From Paenibacillus endophyticus (GTDB lineage: Bacteria; Bacillota; Bacilli; Paenibacillales; Paenibacillaceae): 64,000 bases of DNA. The translations under genes were made by a program, and so were the position numbers. Position 1 is the stretch's first letter, and each line of letters opens with the position of its first letter. Location of the stretch: the NCBI RefSeq assembly GCF_014192395.1, contig NZ_JACHXW010000001.1, forward strand, positions 186,001 to 250,000, written 5' to 3'. This document shows, one piece after another, positions 27,176 through 36,728 of the stretch. A model generated the notes under the pieces. That model saw only the letters and a program-made list of their open reading frames with translations, ran no database searches and had not been told where the DNA came from.

Positions 27176-28275
27176 AGCAGCGTATAACGACCTTGCAGGC
27201 GATCGTTATTATCGTGATCGCAATCGTTCCCAGCTCTTTGTTCTACATACCAAGCTTTGTGATTCAAATTGCGAAACAGGACGGCTGGATTTCGGTACTG
27301 CTAGCTCTGGCTGTTTCACTGCTGCTTGCGGTTGTGATCGGACATGTATGTATGGAAGGGAATCGGAAGCCGCTGCTTGAATGGCTCCAAAGCCGTTTTG
27401 GTAAATTAATTTCCACGGGGCTAGGGTTAATTCTATGCGTGTATTATTTTGTCGCTTCGGCCGTTATAGTCAGGCAATTCACCAATTTCATGTCCGAGCA
27501 AGCGCTTATGAATACACCAATGGCCATGCTGGCCGGAATCATTGTGCTTGTTTCCGTATATATCGCATCACAAGGAATCGAATCATTATCGCGCGTCATT
27601 TTTGTCGTTTTTCTATTTTTTATGTTTTCTGTAGGCTTAAATATTATTTTGATATGGGGACAGTTCGATTTCAATCAATTCCTGCCGATTTTTGAGAGTC
27701 CCCCAGCAGACCATATGGAAGCGATGCTGATGCCACTCGGCTGCCTCTCAGAGATTGCTGTATTGCTGCTGCTTGTGCCTTACTTGGAAACACCGACCTC
27801 AAGCATTAAAGTGGCGATTTGGGGGACCGTTATATCCGGTACGATATTTGTTTGTGTCTCGATGGTCACGATAGCCGTGTTTGGAACCAAGATCATAGGT
27901 GCAATTTCGTATCCAGCTTTTGCGGCTATCGGGACGGTAGAAATTGGGCATTTCATTGAACGGGTTGACGTGTTACTTATTTCGGCATGGACGGCCTCCA
28001 TGTTTGCTCAGGTGTCCATCTTTACGTTCGGTTTTTTTCAGCTCACGGAACAAACCTTTAAGCTCACGCCCCATTTCAGCCATTATGCAGCAGGAGGCGT
28101 ATTGATTCTTGCTACTGCCTTGTTTGCCTGGCCAAGCAATGTGGTCGTAGCCGAGTTCAGCTATACGACGCTGACCCTCTACTTTTTGCTCAACAATTAC
28201 GCTATTTGCATGCTGGTTTGGTTCGGTCTGCATTTGACGAAACATAAGGCGACGCCGTCTGTGGAGGGCCTATGA
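27172..28275 (+). CDS. Spore germination permease, GerB family (second)
   Basis: A second B-type permease, 367 residues with about ten membrane helices (for example AIVIIVIAIVPSSLFYIPSFVI, KLISTGLGLILCVYYFVASAVIVRQFTNFM, EAMLMPLGCLSEIAVLLLLVPYL). It is not a close copy of the first permease: the N-terminal and central blocks differ clearly. The start is GTG 27172, overlapping the GerA stop by four bases. Its presence in one operon with another B subunit suggests either two receptors sharing one A subunit or a specialised accessory B subunit. Confidence 0.87.
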   Translation: MKQRITTLQAIVIIVIAIVPSSLFYIPSFVIQIAKQDGWISVLLALAVSLLLAVVIGHVCMEGNRKPLLEWLQSRFGKLISTGLGLILCVYYFVASAVIVRQFTNFMSEQALMNTPMAMLAGIIVLVSVYIASQGIESLSRVIFVVFLFFMFSVGLNIILIWGQFDFNQFLPIFESPPADHMEAMLMPLGCLSEIAVLLLLVPYLETPTSSIKVAIWGTVISGTIFVCVSMVTIAVFGTKIIGAISYPAFAAIGTVEIGHFIERVDVLLISAWTASMFAQVSIFTFGFFQLTEQTFKLTPHFSHYAAGGVLILATALFAWPSNVVVAEFSYTTLTLYFLLNNYAICMLVWFGLHLTKHKATPSVEGL

Positions 28276-29498
28276 GAAGAGTCCGAATTTGGAGTGTTGC
28301 AGCGGTATATTTCCTTTGCGCCCTTCTACTAGCAGGCTGCTGGAACCGAATCGAGCTCAACGAGCTTGCCATAACGTCGGCTACCTCGGTTGATAGGAAA
28401 GGGGAGGATTGGCTCATTTCCTTTCAAGTCGTCATCCCGTCTTCTATCTCATCGGGCATCGGTATAACGGGGGGAGGAGCAGGGGCGCCAGTTAATGTTT
28501 ATTCGACCACGGGGAAAACGATTAGGGAGGCAAATGCGCGAAGTTTTTTTGAAAGTCCTCGCAAGCTTTATTTTGCACATAACCGGGTCTTGATCGTCAG
28601 CGAAGAGACGGCACGCCGGGGGCTGAATCCGGTATTAGACGTCTATTTGAGAAACACAGACGCGCGTGAAACCGTTGATGTGCTTATCGCCCCAGGCAGC
28701 GCGCGCAGAATCCTAGAGCAAATGATGCAGATCTCCAAAATTTCTGGAGACGGCATTAGGGAGATCAATCACTTGGAGTCAAAATTCACGTCTGTTTTGC
28801 CTGAGGTTAAGCTGTATCAGCTGGCAATGGATCTGGCTAGCGATTCAGGAAGCGCGCTGCTTCCCGAGGTTTTCGTAGCAGGGAAATCGGATGCCTCCTC
28901 GCTTAAAGTTTTTGAAAGCACAACCCTGCCAGCCAAGATCAAGTTAGGCAGAGTAGCCGTTATTAAAAAGGATAAAATGGTTGGTTGGCTCTCGCGTAAG
29001 GAGTCGCTTGGCGTAGCGTTTCTACGCAATGACGTCAAGAATACGATGCTGACTTTTGCTTGTCCGAATGAGGAAAACAAGTATTTGACTTTGCAAATTT
29101 CAGATTCTTCAACGGCGCTTCAGCCTTCTTTGGATGAAGGAAAGATGACGGTGAAAGCCCGCATTAAAGGAAAAGCTGTGCTTTCCCAATCCGACTGCTC
29201 GTCCATGGATTTGTATAAGCCTGAGATAGTTGATGAATTGGAAACCGCGGCGGAGAAAGATTTGCAAAGGTTCACGAATGCGGGATGGAAAGCGGCTCAG
29301 CGCTTGCAAACCGATGCAGTGGGTTTTGCCGATATGGCGCATAGAAAGTACCGCAAGCAGTGGCGAGAATGGAAGAAGGATTGGGATCATTATTTCTCTA
29401 CGATTAAACTCGAGGTGTCGGCTGAAATTACGATTACGAATGTAGGACTCAGCAATCAGCCGATTAACGTCAACAAACTAAGAGAGGGCAAAAAATAA
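28272..29498 (+). CDS. Ger(x)C family germination lipoprotein
   Basis: C-subunit of a germinant receptor, a lipoprotein on the outer face of the spore inner membrane. The signal peptide (MRRVRIWSVAAVYFLCALLL) ends in a lipobox LAGC (Cys23), followed by the family start CWNRIELNELAITSATSVDR. Conserved blocks FFESPRKLYFAHNRVLIVSEE and the C-terminal KYRKQWREWKKDWDHYFSTIKLEVSAEITITNVGL are visible. It overlaps the upstream permease by four bases and is followed by the small membrane gene after 12 bases. Confidence 0.93.
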   Translation: MRRVRIWSVAAVYFLCALLLAGCWNRIELNELAITSATSVDRKGEDWLISFQVVIPSSISSGIGITGGGAGAPVNVYSTTGKTIREANARSFFESPRKLYFAHNRVLIVSEETARRGLNPVLDVYLRNTDARETVDVLIAPGSARRILEQMMQISKISGDGIREINHLESKFTSVLPEVKLYQLAMDLASDSGSALLPEVFVAGKSDASSLKVFESTTLPAKIKLGRVAVIKKDKMVGWLSRKESLGVAFLRNDVKNTMLTFACPNEENKYLTLQISDSSTALQPSLDEGKMTVKARIKGKAVLSQSDCSSMDLYKPEIVDELETAAEKDLQRFTNAGWKAAQRLQTDAVGFADMAHRKYRKQWREWKKDWDHYFSTIKLEVSAEITITNVGLSNQPINVNKLREGKK

Positions 29499-29510
29499 GG
29501 AGATTGAGCA

Positions 29511-29753
29511 ATGAGTTATATAACCATATGGTTTGTTTTGATGCTTGCTGTTGTTATGGGAATAGGGTACAAGCTATTGATAAAAAAAGGACTGTACCGC
29601 AACTTTATTGTCTATTCGGTCATGCTGCTATGGACGGCTTATCTCCTTGGCTCGAAGTGGTATGACTGGCCAGCCGTTACAGTCATTTCGCCAATCACGC
29701 TATTCATTGCCCCGCTCAAGCGTTTCATGAACATCATGACCTGGATGGGGTGA
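29511..29753 (+). CDS. Small membrane protein at the end of the ger operon (D-subunit-like)
   Basis: An 80-residue protein with two hydrophobic segments (ITIWFVLMLAVVMGIGYKLLI and FIVYSVMLLWTAYLLGSKWY) and a short C-terminal tail with hydrophobic character. Several germinant-receptor operons in Bacillales carry a small two-helix D gene next to A, B and C, and size, topology and position fit that role; I infer it and do not recognise the sequence itself. The start ATG 29511 has AAGGAGATTG immediately upstream. Confidence 0.75.
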   Translation: MSYITIWFVLMLAVVMGIGYKLLIKKGLYRNFIVYSVMLLWTAYLLGSKWYDWPAVTVISPITLFIAPLKRFMNIMTWMG

Positions 29754-29897
29754 GGGGCGCTCGTTGTAAAATTAACGGAAATTAACGGTTATTACCACAT
29801 CGTAGGGGCAATACTATCCATTACGAGTGAAAATACGGAAAGCATGCTCATCTGGCAACGAAGAAGGTGCTTCTTAAAAAATGTTTGAAAAATAATA

Positions 29898-30038
29898 ATG
29901 GAAAAATTAACAATATTTCCATATAAATTCCCGGATATGTGCGGGCCTGGCCACATACCCACAACTACACGGTTACGACCGTTTACGCATGAAATAGAAG
30001 CATGGAGGAAAAGCACCTCCATGAGCCTTCGATTTCTA
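29898..30038 (+). other. Dyad-rich region upstream of lonB
   Basis: Within the 348-base gap between the ger operon and lonB: ATGGAAA..TTTCCAT (29898-29922), ATGTG..CACAT near 29937-29956, and a long imperfect hairpin centred on CATGGAGG / CCTCCATG (30001-30023), extended by GAAAT/ATTTC and AAG/CTT (29991-30038). No T run marks a terminator. The rest of the gap shows only AT-rich sequence. Confidence 0.6.
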
Positions 30039-30082
30039 CGCGAAACGAGTCTTCACTATTACACGGTTACGACCGTTTACGC
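29966..30082. repeat. Pair of 23-bp perfect direct repeats flanking the hairpin upstream of lonB
   Basis: The sequence starting TACACGGTTACGACCG occurs at 29966-29988 and again at 30060-30082, 94 bases apart, and similarity continues a few bases further (c, a/t, tgaaa). Each copy contains the palindrome ACGGT-TACG-ACCGT. The second copy ends 20 bases before the lonB start, so an operator or recombination-derived origin is possible. Confidence 0.8.
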
Positions 30083-30101
30083 TTGAAAGGAGCGGAATGT
30101 T

Positions 30102-31805
30102 ATGAGTTTAAGTGTTGTGTTGATGTTGATCCAAGTTTTTTTTGCCGTTGTAATCGGCTTGTATTTCTGGAATTTGCTGCGCAATCAGAAGACGAACCGC
30201 TCTGCGGTCGATCGGGAGTCGCGGAAAGAAATGGACAAGCTCCGGAAGCTGAGAAGCGTGTCCCTAACGAAGCCGCTTGCGGAGAAAACAAGACCGCAGG
30301 CCATGCAGGATATCGTCGGCCAGCGAGATGGACTGCGTGCGCTCAAGGCAGCTTTATGCAGCGCTAATCCGCAGCATGTGATCATCTATGGCCCGCCAGG
30401 CGTCGGTAAAACCGCTGCTGCGCGCGTCGTGTTGGAGGAAGCGAAAAAGAATCCATCCTCGCCTTTTTTGCCGGAAGCAAAGTTTACGGAAATCGATGCG
30501 ACTACAGCCCGCTTTGACGAGCGCGGAATTGCTGATCCGTTGATCGGTTCGGTCCACGATCCGATTTATCAAGGCGCTGGCGCCATGGGTGTAGCCGGTA
30601 TCCCGCAGCCGAAGCCTGGTGCAGTGACGAAAGCGCATGGCGGCATATTGTTTATTGACGAAATAGGTGAATTGCATCCGGTACAGATGAATAAATTGTT
30701 AAAAGTGCTGGAGGACCGCAAGGTTTTTCTGGAGAGCGCCTACTACAATTCCGAAGATTCCAACATCCCGGTGTACATCCATGATATATTCCAAAACGGA
30801 CTGCCGGCAGATTTCAGGCTTGTCGGCGCGACAACGCGTTCGCCGCAGGAAATTCCGCCAGCTATCCGTTCCCGCTGCATGGAGGTGTTTTTTCGCCCGC
30901 TGCTTGCAGAAGAAATTGGGCTTGTTGCCGAAAATGCAGTAAGAAAAATTGGCTTTGCGCCTTGCCCTGAAGCTATTGATGTTGTCAAGCGTTATGCGAC
31001 GAACGGCCGTGAAGCGGTTAACGTCATTCAATTGGCCGCTGGCGTGGCGTTGTCTGAGAAACGGGACAGTATTGCTGCCGGAGATATTGAGTGGGTAGTG
31101 AACAGCAGTCAAATTCCTCCGCGCCCCGACCGCAAAGTGCCGGATGCGCCTCAGGTTGGCTTCGTGAACGGTCTTGCCGTGTACGGTCCGAACATGGGGA
31201 CATTGCTTGAAATCGAAGTGAGCGCAATTCCGGCGGCTGCTTCCAAAGGTCAGTTCACAATTACTGGCGTCGTGGATGAGGAAGAGCTCGGCGGCGGGTC
31301 TCGAACGCTGAGAAGAAAGAGCATGGCGAAGGGATCGGTCGAAAATGTGCTTACCGTCTTGCGGCGCATAGGTCTGAATCCGCAGGATTTCGATCTGCAC
31401 ATTAACTTCCCAGGCGGCACTCCGATCGATGGGCCTTCCGCAGGCATTGCTATGGCGACGGCCATCACATCGGCAATAAAAGGGATACCCATCGACAATA
31501 AGCTGGCTATGACCGGCGAGGTTGGCATTCACGGCAATGTGAAGCCGGTCGGCGGCGTACTGGCCAAGGTTGAGGCTGCTTTTCAAGCAGGAGCGAATAC
31601 GGTCATCATTCCAAGAGAAAATTGGCAGGCGATTTTCGCAGACCTGGAAGGTCTTAAGGTGATACCAGTCGAAAAGGTAGAAGAAGTATTCAAGTATGTA
31701 TTTCCTGGTGCGGAGAATTCCTCTGTACGGGTGGAAGCTCCGTTTGGAACCGATCTTTTTATCGCTTCCGCCGTTCCTTATTTGCAGGCTGATTCCGTAG
31801 AATGA
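30102..31805 (+). CDS. lonB: ATP-dependent protease LonB
   Basis: Membrane-anchored Lon-type protease of spore formers, in B. subtilis made in the forespore. An N-terminal transmembrane helix (residues 3-25, LSVVLMLIQVFFAVVIGLYF) replaces the Lon substrate-binding domain. Then come AAA+ Walker A GPPGVGKT (97-104), Walker B GGILFIDEIGEL (about 181-192), and the Lon proteolytic domain with catalytic Ser446 (DGPSAGIAMATA) and Lys489 (GGVLAKVEAA). At 567 residues it is normal for LonB. ATG 30102 follows AAAGGAG. It is followed after 37 bases by lonA, the same order as in B. subtilis. Confidence 0.96.
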   Translation: MSLSVVLMLIQVFFAVVIGLYFWNLLRNQKTNRSAVDRESRKEMDKLRKLRSVSLTKPLAEKTRPQAMQDIVGQRDGLRALKAALCSANPQHVIIYGPPGVGKTAAARVVLEEAKKNPSSPFLPEAKFTEIDATTARFDERGIADPLIGSVHDPIYQGAGAMGVAGIPQPKPGAVTKAHGGILFIDEIGELHPVQMNKLLKVLEDRKVFLESAYYNSEDSNIPVYIHDIFQNGLPADFRLVGATTRSPQEIPPAIRSRCMEVFFRPLLAEEIGLVAENAVRKIGFAPCPEAIDVVKRYATNGREAVNVIQLAAGVALSEKRDSIAAGDIEWVVNSSQIPPRPDRKVPDAPQVGFVNGLAVYGPNMGTLLEIEVSAIPAAASKGQFTITGVVDEEELGGGSRTLRRKSMAKGSVENVLTVLRRIGLNPQDFDLHINFPGGTPIDGPSAGIAMATAITSAIKGIPIDNKLAMTGEVGIHGNVKPVGGVLAKVEAAFQAGANTVIIPRENWQAIFADLEGLKVIPVEKVEEVFKYVFPGAENSSVRVEAPFGTDLFIASAVPYLQADSVE

Positions 31806-31842
31806 TAAACTAGGATAGACGTTAACAATTGGAGGTGCTGGT

Positions 31843-34212
31843 GTGGGACCTAGTAAAACGAAAGGCCGTCGGCTGCCCTTGCTTCCGCTGAGAGGGCTAC
31901 TCGTTTATCCCAGCATGGTGCTTCACCTTGATGTGGGTAGGGACAAATCGGTGCGGGCGCTTGAGCGCTCGATGGTCGAAGATCATATGATATTGCTTTG
32001 TTCACAGTCTGAAGTGAACATCGAGGAGCCGACGGAGGAAGATATTTATAAAGTCGGCACCATTGCAAAGGTAAGGCAAATGCTGAAGCTGCCGAACGGC
32101 ACGATCCGCGTATTGGTGGAGGGCGTGTCGCGCGCTGAGATTTTGGACTATTTGCCGAATGATGAATTTTATGAAGTGTCCGTGAAAGAATTGCCGGAGC
32201 AGGAGACGGATGATCCCGAGGTTGATGCGCTTATGCGTTCCGTGCTGAACCAATTCGAGCATTACATCTCTTTATCGAAAAAGGTTACGCCTGAGACCTA
32301 TGCGGCCGTATCCGATATTGATGATCCAGGCCGGCTTGCGGATGTGATCACAAGCCATTTGTCGCTCAAAATCAAGGATAAGCAGGATATTCTTGAAACG
32401 GTTGATGTAGGAGAGCGTCTAGAGAAGCTGCTAGATATTCTCAATAACGAGCGCGAGGTGCTTGAGCTCGAGCGTAAAATCAACCAACGCGTCAAGAAGC
32501 AAATGGAAAAAACGCAAAAGGAATATTATTTGCGTGAACAGATGAAAGCGATCCAGAAGGAGCTTGGCGAGAAAGAAGGCCGCGCAGGCGAGGTAGAGGA
32601 GCTGCGCTCACAGCTCGCGGAAGCAGGGGTACCGGAGCAGGTTAAAGAGAAAATCGAGAAGGAAATCGATCGTCTCGAGAAAATGCCGTCTACCTCTGCC
32701 GAAGGCGGCGTCATTCGCAATTATATCGATTGGCTTCTTTCCCTGCCGTGGAACAAGACAACGGATGATGATTTAAGCTTGAGCAAGGCCGAAGCGATTC
32801 TTAATGATGATCATTACGGATTAGAGAAGCCAAAGGAACGGGTGCTCGAATATTTGGCTGTTCAGCAGCTTGTAAAGCAGCTGAAGGGACCGATCCTTTG
32901 TCTAGTAGGTCCTCCGGGTGTCGGCAAGACATCGCTTGCTCGCTCGATCGCCAAGTCGCTTGGCCGTAAGTTCGTGCGCATTTCGCTCGGCGGCGTGCGC
33001 GATGAGGCTGAGATCCGCGGACATCGCCGCACCTACGTTGGAGCGATGCCTGGCCGCATTATTCAAGGCATGAAAACCGCTGGCTCGTTGAACCCGGTGT
33101 TTTTGCTTGACGAGATCGACAAGATGGCGATGGATTTCCGCGGAGATCCCGCATCTGCGCTCTTGGAGGTACTCGATCCCGAGCAGAACAACACATTCAG
33201 TGACCATTACGTTGAAGTGCCGTTTAATTTATCCAACGTGATGTTCGTTACGACTGCCAATGCGCTTCATAATATTCCGCGTCCGCTGCTTGACCGTATG
33301 GAGGTCCTGTATATTCCCGGTTACACGGAGCTTGAGAAGCTGCAAATCGGTACCCGTTACTTGCTGCCGAAGCAGAAGAAAGAGCATGGGCTGACGGAAG
33401 AGCATTTGGTTATTAAAGAAGAGGTGCTGCTGCAACTCGTTCGGGAATATACGCGCGAATCAGGCGTCCGTAATTTGGAGCAGCAAATCGCAGCCGTGTG
33501 CCGGAAAGCAGCCAAGCATTTCGTTTCCCAGGAGCAAACTGAAATCTTGGAGCCGCTTGAGCTGACGAGCGAGCTCCTTAAGGAATGGCTTGGGCCATCT
33601 AAGTTCCGCTATGGTCTTGCCGAGAGCGAGAATCAAATCGGCGCGGTGACCGGTTTGGCTTGGACGGAGGTTGGCGGAGATACGCTTGTAATTGAAGTTA
33701 GCGTAATGCCTGGTAGCGGAAAGCTAACGTTAACTGGTAAACTAGGTGATGTCATGAAAGAATCGGCCCAAGCTGCGTTCAGCTATACCCGCTCGAAAGC
33801 GATCGAGCTTGGCATTGATCCATCCTTCCATGAGAAAAACGATATTCATATTCATATTCCAGAGGGCGCTATTCCAAAGGATGGCCCATCTGCGGGCATT
33901 ACCATTGCAACAGCTCTTATTTCAGCACTAACGAACCGTTACGTGAACAAGGAAGTAGCGATGACGGGTGAAATAACGCTCAGAGGCCGTGTGCTGCCGA
34001 TCGGCGGCTTGAAAGAGAAATCGCTAGCCGCGCATCGGGCAGGAATTCGCACGATACTGTTGCCGAAAGAAAATGAACGGGATCTAAGGGATATTCCCGA
34101 CAGCGTACGTCATGATATGCAATTTTTTCCTGTCAGTCATATGGATGAAGTGCTGCAGCATGCGTTGCTTCCGGTTCAAACGGAGGAGAAGGCAGGTACA
34201 TCGATTTTATGA
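31843..34212 (+). CDS. lonA: ATP-dependent protease LonA
   Basis: Cytosolic Lon protease for damaged and regulatory proteins. LAN domain at the N-terminus ([23 protein letters not shown]), coiled-coil region, AAA+ domain with GPPGVGKT at 356-363 and the FLLDEIDKM Walker B, and the protease domain with Ser683 (DGPSAGIT) and Lys726 ([14 protein letters not shown]). The start is GTG 31843 behind GGAGGTG. The stop overlaps the ysxC start by four bases. Confidence 0.97.
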   Translation: MGPSKTKGRRLPLLPLRGLLVYPSMVLHLDVGRDKSVRALERSMVEDHMILLCSQSEVNIEEPTEEDIYKVGTIAKVRQMLKLPNGTIRVLVEGVSRAEILDYLPNDEFYEVSVKELPEQETDDPEVDALMRSVLNQFEHYISLSKKVTPETYAAVSDIDDPGRLADVITSHLSLKIKDKQDILETVDVGERLEKLLDILNNEREVLELERKINQRVKKQMEKTQKEYYLREQMKAIQKELGEKEGRAGEVEELRSQLAEAGVPEQVKEKIEKEIDRLEKMPSTSAEGGVIRNYIDWLLSLPWNKTTDDDLSLSKAEAILNDDHYGLEKPKERVLEYLAVQQLVKQLKGPILCLVGPPGVGKTSLARSIAKSLGRKFVRISLGGVRDEAEIRGHRRTYVGAMPGRIIQGMKTAGSLNPVFLLDEIDKMAMDFRGDPASALLEVLDPEQNNTFSDHYVEVPFNLSNVMFVTTANALHNIPRPLLDRMEVLYIPGYTELEKLQIGTRYLLPKQKKEHGLTEEHLVIKEEVLLQLVREYTRESGVRNLEQQIAAVCRKAAKHFVSQEQTEILEPLELTSELLKEWLGPSKFRYGLAESENQIGAVTGLAWTEVGGDTLVIEVSVMPGSGKLTLTGKLGDVMKESAQAAFSYTRSKAIELGIDPSFHEKNDIHIHIPEGAIPKDGPSAGITIATALISALTNRYVNKEVAMTGEITLRGRVLPIGGLKEKSLAAHRAGIRTILLPKENERDLRDIPDSVRHDMQFFPVSHMDEVLQHALLPVQTEEKAGTSIL

Positions 34213-34796
34213 AAATTACACAAGCAGAGTTCGTCATTAGTGCAGTAAAGCCACACCAATATCCAGAAGACGCCTTGCCAGAGATTGCTCTGGCAGGGCG
34301 TTCGAATGTAGGAAAATCTTCATTGATCAACAAGCTTATTTTACGCAAAAACTTAGCAAGAACGAGCTCGCAGCCGGGGAAAACGCAGCAGCTTAACTAT
34401 TACCGGGTTAATGATCAGGTTTATTTGGTCGATTTTCCGGGTTATGGCTATGCAAAGGTTTCAAAGACGCAGCGCGTGCTGTTTGGCGAAATGATTGAGC
34501 GGTATCTTCAAGGCCGGGAGCCGCTTAAGCTGCAGCTTCTGATCATTGATATCCGCCATGAGCCGTCGGAGCAGGATCAGCAGATGTACAAATGGCTGAA
34601 GCACTACGAAATTCCGACCTGTGTCGTCGTGACGAAAGCGGACAAGATTCCGAAGTCGAAATGGGACAAGCATATCAAAATGGTCAAAAAAACGCTTGAA
34701 GTGGATCCGCGCGATTCCGTTGTTTTATTTTCGTCGGAATTGGGTATTGGAAGAGAGCAGCTTTGGGATATTATTAACGAAGCGATTGCTACATGA
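34209..34796 (+). CDS. ysxC: Ribosome-biogenesis GTP-binding protein YsxC/EngB
   Basis: Essential TRAFAC GTPase required for assembly of the large ribosomal subunit. G1 GRSNVGKS at residues 30-37, switch and G2 region [19 protein letters not shown]3 [11 protein letters not shown]4 TKADK, and a C-terminal [17 protein letters not shown] (G5-like SSE). Length 195 is typical. It overlaps lonA by four bases, matching the lonA-ysxC order of B. subtilis. Confidence 0.96.
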   Translation: MKITQAEFVISAVKPHQYPEDALPEIALAGRSNVGKSSLINKLILRKNLARTSSQPGKTQQLNYYRVNDQVYLVDFPGYGYAKVSKTQRVLFGEMIERYLQGREPLKLQLLIIDIRHEPSEQDQQMYKWLKHYEIPTCVVVTKADKIPKSKWDKHIKMVKKTLEVDPRDSVVLFSSELGIGREQLWDIINEAIAT

Positions 34797-35009
34797 GGTA
34801 GCAAGAGCAGCAAGTTCTTATATAAAGCAGAGGATACAGTGAAAAAGTCGGCATTACTCGTGAATTCTACCGTTATATTGTGGAATATGCGAGAATATCG
34901 GGGATGAGCAGCAGGAATAAAATGTTGGGATCACGTATAATATACTTAAGCAACGAGACCAGAGTTATAAGTCCAAAGCGTGCAAGTTCAAAGAATTGAG
35001 GAGATTTTT

Positions 35010-35600
35010 ATGGCTAAGCGGCTAGCCACAGAGTATGTAAATGCCAAACTGCAATTGACGAATGAAGAGATGGCTGAGTTTATCCGATTATTTGAAGAGC
35101 AGCAAATTCACCTTCAGGTGCTGGTGCTCGACAATGGGAATCAAGAGCTCGTTCTCGAAGACGTAGCAGGGAGGGAAGAAGTCCGACTGACCTTTGAACG
35201 TCAACAAGACTATTATGTATGCGTACTATCCTGCCGTCTTGTGCAACCGAGGCTGACCAATGCCATGCGAAAGGCACTGTCTGCTTTCCGCGGCAATGCG
35301 ATCGTCAACCGAATCTATAGTCATTATACGATGATCTATCATTATAAGAATGGTTCTGTTCACCAAATTGTCGAAAGCTCCAAAACGGGAGAGCGAGTCG
35401 TATTCGAATTCAAGGATACGTTAGGTCAATTGGAGCGAGTATTCCGCAGTCGACTTATCGAGCGCGAGATCGGCTTGTTAAACAGCGCTGTCAATGAGCT
35501 GCTTGACCTTCGCAACCAAACGAAGGAAGCCGGAGAAATTCGCAAGATCGATGAACGCCTTACAGATTTGACGCGCAAGCTGTTCATTCTTGAGGCGTAA
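35010..35600 (+). CDS. Hypothetical protein, 196 residues, no recognised family
   Basis: I do not recognise this protein. It has no signal peptide or membrane helix. The first two thirds look alpha/beta (AEFIRLFEEQQIHLQVLVLDNGNQELVLEDVAGREEVRLTFERQQDYYVCVLSCRL) with a conserved-looking IVNRIYSHYTMIYHYKNGSVHQI. The last third is a long helical, probably coiled-coil stretch (RLIEREIGLLNSAVNELLDLRNQTKEAGEIRKIDERLTDLTRKLFILEA). The start is ATG 35010 because GAGGAG lies ten bases upstream; a longer frame from 34980 crosses that site. It is separated from ysxC by about 210 bases, including a TATAAT at 34936, and ends at a terminator, so it is probably monocistronic. Confidence 0.8.
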   Translation: MAKRLATEYVNAKLQLTNEEMAEFIRLFEEQQIHLQVLVLDNGNQELVLEDVAGREEVRLTFERQQDYYVCVLSCRLVQPRLTNAMRKALSAFRGNAIVNRIYSHYTMIYHYKNGSVHQIVESSKTGERVVFEFKDTLGQLERVFRSRLIEREIGLLNSAVNELLDLRNQTKEAGEIRKIDERLTDLTRKLFILEA

Positions 35601-35620
35601 GTTGAATACAAAAGCTAAAT

Positions 35621-35650
35621 GAAGGAGTCGCTGCTGCGGCTTCTTTTTTT
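35621..35650 (+). terminator. Terminator after the 196-residue hypothetical gene
   Basis: GAAG..GC and GC..CTTC form an imperfect stem around TGCT, followed by a TTTTTTT run. Confidence 0.55.
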
Positions 35651-35769
35651 ATTTGTTAATATTTTATTTACCGTAAAGTGCAACTTTTTAGTTGGATTTT
35701 CAGTTAGTAGCAGGGTAGGGAAAACAAATGACGCCTCAAAATCAGACAGCATATAGGAGATGAACAACG

Positions 35770-36447
35770 ATGAATCAAACGAAGCGGTTCAAACAATTCG
35801 CAATCGGCATATCGTTTGCGATTGCTTTATCATTGACGGCATGCAGCAGCGATGCCAATACGAATTCGACGCCGCCGCCGGCAACGGAGATGCCAAGCGA
35901 GCAGCCTAACAACAATGCGACGCCTGAGCCGAGCGCAGAGCCTTCTTTGGAGCCCTCGAAGGAACCAGAGCAGTCCGGCGATAATCATGGCGATTCGGCC
36001 GAAAGCGGCAGTGAGGTTGGCGAATTGATCGGATCGATCTATGACCTAGCCAAGGAAGGCAAGGTTGAGGGAAGCGATTATGCGGCTCATGATGCTCTAT
36101 TTGATGAGATCGAGAAGGCTTGGGGCAAGCCTGATTCGAATGAATCAGCGGGTAAAGGCATCTATGCGACCTATAAGGACAAAGGTGTTACGTTCGGATA
36201 TAACAAAGGCATGGTCGTGTTTGATGTAAGGTCTTATTCGCCTAAGCTGAAGCAGATCTCCTTGAAGGATCTTGAAGTTGCGCTGGGAACGTCAGAAGAG
36301 AAGACGGTCAGCGGCTCTGATACGATCTATACGTATGAGGTCAATCAACAATATCAATTGAAGTTCGCCATTACGAAGTCATCCGGCAAGGTTGATCATA
36401 TTTCGGTCTATAGCGAAGGGGATACGAAAAATAATATGGCGGGGTAA
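35770..36447 (+). CDS. YjgB-family (DUF4309) lipoprotein
   Basis: A secreted lipoprotein of 225 residues: signal peptide with lipobox LTAC (Cys25), then a Pro/Glu/Ser-rich disordered linker (about residues 28-75) and a DUF4309/YjgB domain (GSIYDLAKEGKVEGSDYAAHDALFDEIEKAWGKPDS..GKGIYATYKDKGVTFGYNKGMVVFDVRSY). The function of this domain is unknown. RBS AGGAGA before ATG 35770. No clear downstream terminator is seen: a hairpin at 36515-36540 has its T run on the opposite strand. Confidence 0.85.
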   Translation: MNQTKRFKQFAIGISFAIALSLTACSSDANTNSTPPPATEMPSEQPNNNATPEPSAEPSLEPSKEPEQSGDNHGDSAESGSEVGELIGSIYDLAKEGKVEGSDYAAHDALFDEIEKAWGKPDSNESAGKGIYATYKDKGVTFGYNKGMVVFDVRSYSPKLKQISLKDLEVALGTSEEKTVSGSDTIYTYEVNQQYQLKFAITKSSGKVDHISVYSEGDTKNNMAG

Positions 36448-36620
36448 TCCACATACCGTTGCGGGACTAGTTCAGGCGTCATACATTGAGAACGGGGTAG
36501 ACTCAGAGTGGCGCTTCGGGGGTTCCCGAAAAAAAACTATTGCATTTATCTCGGATAGATGTTATTTTTATTCTCGTTGAAAAGATTGTTGAAGATAATA
36601 ATAGGAACCAGGATTCACTC

Positions 36621-36677
36621 AGGACATAGTTATGTTGCGAGAGATTAATCCCTCGAGAAGTGAATGACGTAGGTCCT
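36621..36677 (+). other. Possible structured leader of speD
   Basis: Between the YjgB-like gene and speD, AGGAC (36621) can pair with GTCCT (36673) to enclose a near-palindrome CGAGAGATTAATCCCTCG (36638-36655). It is followed by a non-paired stretch and the speD ribosome site GGAAGGGGGA. It does not match a riboswitch class I know. Confidence 0.35.
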
Positions 36678-36728
36678 AGCGGATGAAATTTTTCAAACAT
36701 TTTATTCCTAGGAAGGGGGAACCGGAAG

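Noticed and set aside
30699-31586. 295-codon minus-strand frame opposite lonB
   Set aside because: Antisense to a gene with intact Walker and Lon catalytic motifs, and no sensible domain in its translation.
36510-36545. Hairpin TTCGGG..CCCGAA followed by A run, considered as terminator of the YjgB-like gene
   Set aside because: The A run means it could only end transcription on the minus strand, where no gene is present.
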